Of a stretch of DNA of 64,000 nucleotides, positions 62,786-64,000 are shown piece by piece. Position numbers and translations under genes: made by a program. Each line of letters starts with the position of its first letter. The first letter of the stretch is position 1. The notes beneath the pieces are model-generated. The model saw only the letters and a list, made by a program, of their open reading frames with translations. It was not told the origin of the DNA and did no database searches. The stretch comes from Billgrantia montanilacus (GTDB lineage: Bacteria; Pseudomonadota; Gammaproteobacteria; Pseudomonadales; Halomonadaceae): NCBI RefSeq assembly GCF_003336675.1, contig NZ_QPII01000014.1:1-64000 (forward strand), in the 5' to 3' direction.

Positions 62786-63640
62786 ATGCTACCGATTGCC
62801 CGCTGGTTGATGCGCGGCACGCCCTATGCCGCTGGCGGGGCTGCCTTGGCCGCCATCATTCCCTGGCTGTTCTGGTTCAGTGGCGCCATCGTGGCGCTGG
62901 CGACCCTGCGGCAGGGACTCATTCCGGCACTGCCCGTGCTGGTGGCGGCGGCTATCCCGGCAGGGTGGTGGTGGACCCAGGGGGACGCCATACCACTGGC
63001 CAGCGTATTGCTGGTCACGCTGATGGCGGTGGTGCTGCGAGAGCGCATGCGCTGGAGCGAAGCGCTGATCATCGGCACCCTTGCCGGGGCGATGATGATC
63101 CAGTTGGGCATCTTCGTTCCACCGGGTGGCACCGAGCAACTGCTGGAACAGCTGCGGCAGGGCTCGGTCGAGATCGATCGTATGCTCACCGAGCTGGCTC
63201 GCCAGGGCTTCGACACCCAGGAGCTGGCCACCTTGCTGATCGGTGGTATCACCGGCCTGGTGGTGCTGGTGGCCGCTATTGGTTGTCTGGCCCTGGCGCG
63301 AGCCTGGCAGGCGGGACTCTACAATCCCGGCGGTTTTCGGGAGGAGTTTCATGCCCTGCGTCTCACGCTGCGTGAGCTGGTCGTGCTGGTCGTGCTGGGC
63401 GTAGTGGGCATGGTACTGGGCATTCCGTCGTTGAGTATGCTGGCCTGGGTGCCGCTGCTCGTGGCCGGTATCGCGCTGGTGCATGGTTTCATCGGTATGA
63501 AGGGCATGAACGGGCTATGGCTGATCGCTTTCTATCTGTTGCTGATCACCACCTGGCCCATGATTCTGATCGTGCTGCTGGTGGCCTTTATCGATGTGTT
63601 CGCGGACTTCCGCGGCCGTCTGGCCCCACGTGGCGACTGA
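62786..63640 (+). CDS. DUF2232 polytopic membrane protein
   Basis: 284 residues with about eight transmembrane helices (WLFWFSGAIVALATLRQG, VLVVAAIGCLALARAW, LIAFYLLLITTWPMILIVLL). It occupies the conserved slot between rpsR and rplI in gammaproteobacteria, 13 bases after rpsR. Function unknown despite wide conservation. Confidence 0.88.
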   Translation: MLPIARWLMRGTPYAAGGAALAAIIPWLFWFSGAIVALATLRQGLIPALPVLVAAAIPAGWWWTQGDAIPLASVLLVTLMAVVLRERMRWSEALIIGTLAGAMMIQLGIFVPPGGTEQLLEQLRQGSVEIDRMLTELARQGFDTQELATLLIGGITGLVVLVAAIGCLALARAWQAGLYNPGGFREEFHALRLTLRELVVLVVLGVVGMVLGIPSLSMLAWVPLLVAGIALVHGFIGMKGMNGLWLIAFYLLLITTWPMILIVLLVAFIDVFADFRGRLAPRGD

Positions 63641-63655
63641 CAAGAGGTTGACGAG

Positions 63656-64000
63656 ATGGAAGTGATTCTGCTCGATAATATTGGCAAGCTGGGCGGTCTG
63701 GGCGACAAGGTCGCCGTCAAGCCTGGCTATGGCCGCAACTACCTGGTTCCCTACGGCCTGGCCGTGCCGGCAACCAAGGACAACGTGGAAGCCTTCGAAG
63801 CGCAGCGCGCCGAGCTCGAAGCCCAGGCCGCCGAGCGCAAGGCCGAAGCCGAAGCCCGTGCCGCCCAGCTCAACGAGATCGAGCTGTCGCTGGTTTCCAA
63901 GGCCGGCGAAGAAGGCAAGCTGTTCGGTTCCATCGGTCCGCGCGATCTGGCTGAAGCGCTGGGTCAGGCCGGCATCGACGTCGCCAAGAGCGAAGTTCGC
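63656..64000 (+). CDS. rplI: 50S ribosomal protein L9 (3' end outside the window)
   Basis: First 115 residues, cut by the window edge; the family is about 148. [19 protein letters not shown] and [15 protein letters not shown] are the L9 N-terminal domain, followed by the long connecting helix ([16 protein letters not shown]) and the start of the C-terminal domain ([18 protein letters not shown]). GAGGTTGACGAG contains its ribosome site. Confidence 0.97.
   Translation, partial: MEVILLDNIGKLGGLGDKVAVKPGYGRNYLVPYGLAVPATKDNVEAFEAQRAELEAQAAERKAEAEARAAQLNEIELSLVSKAGEEGKLFGSIGPRDLAEALGQAGIDVAKSEVR

Overview
The window is GC-rich chromosomal DNA of a gammaproteobacterium, most likely a Halomonas-type halophile. 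The evidence is the gene order (ccoNOQP-ccoGHIS-hemN-fnr; prkA-yeaH-spoVR; rnr-rlmB-rpsF-rpsR-DUF2232-rplI), the many acidic secreted proteins, and CrbS/CrbR acetate-switch genes beside an SLC5 symporter. The genus is inferred from protein character and synteny, not from a database search.

Layout. 1-93: tail of an IS3-type transposase. 265-11165: a carbon-uptake control island. It holds crbR, the sensor crbS (symporter-PAS-kinase-receiver), a small membrane protein, a DUF4212/SSS symporter pair, and divergently a cNMP/CBS/nucleotidyltransferase protein with a DnaQ-like exonuclease. The divergent intergenic region carries four copies of a 15-bp imperfect palindrome that may be the CrbR operator. 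11256-23485: ttcA, then a microaerobic respiration block (fnr, hemN with a well-placed FNR site, a TauE/SafE-like protein, ccoSIHG and ccoPQON). 23648-27139: an alpha/beta hydrolase, five tRNAs (Val, Asp, Asp, Val, Asp) and fadH.

27159-30516 is a tight three-gene sensory operon: response regulator, histidine kinase and a periplasmic molybdopterin-oxidoreductase-fold protein that lacks the cofactor cysteine. Divergent from it, 30795-45076 holds seven co-directional genes I cannot assign to a named system: a giant secreted double-VWA protein, a helical-repeat protein, a transglutaminase-fold protein without its cysteine, a secreted beta-rich protein, a short WD40 protein, a polytopic membrane protein and a small periplasmic protein. 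This is the best candidate for an undescribed system. A 20-bp element (18/20 identical, with an extended -10 resembling RpoS promoters) lies upstream of this operon and again upstream of the next one, prkA-yeaH-spoVR (45626-50424), suggesting shared stress or stationary-phase control.

50554-56905: a HiPIP, an Ogt-type alkyltransferase, a CopD/HemJ-like membrane protein, DUF2231, and a caa3-type oxidase (CoxB with fused cytochrome c; CoxA-CoxC fusion; small membrane subunit), then a stand-alone Lrp/AsnC effector domain. 56989-64000: a membrane-anchored DNA/RNA endonuclease, three tRNA-Leu(CAG), and the rnr-rlmB / rpsF-rpsR-DUF2232-rplI translation block, with rplI cut by the window end.

Overall the window combines acetate-responsive regulation, two terminal oxidases (high-affinity cbb3 under probable FNR control, and caa3) and stress-linked operons. 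No CRISPR array, prophage or integron was seen.
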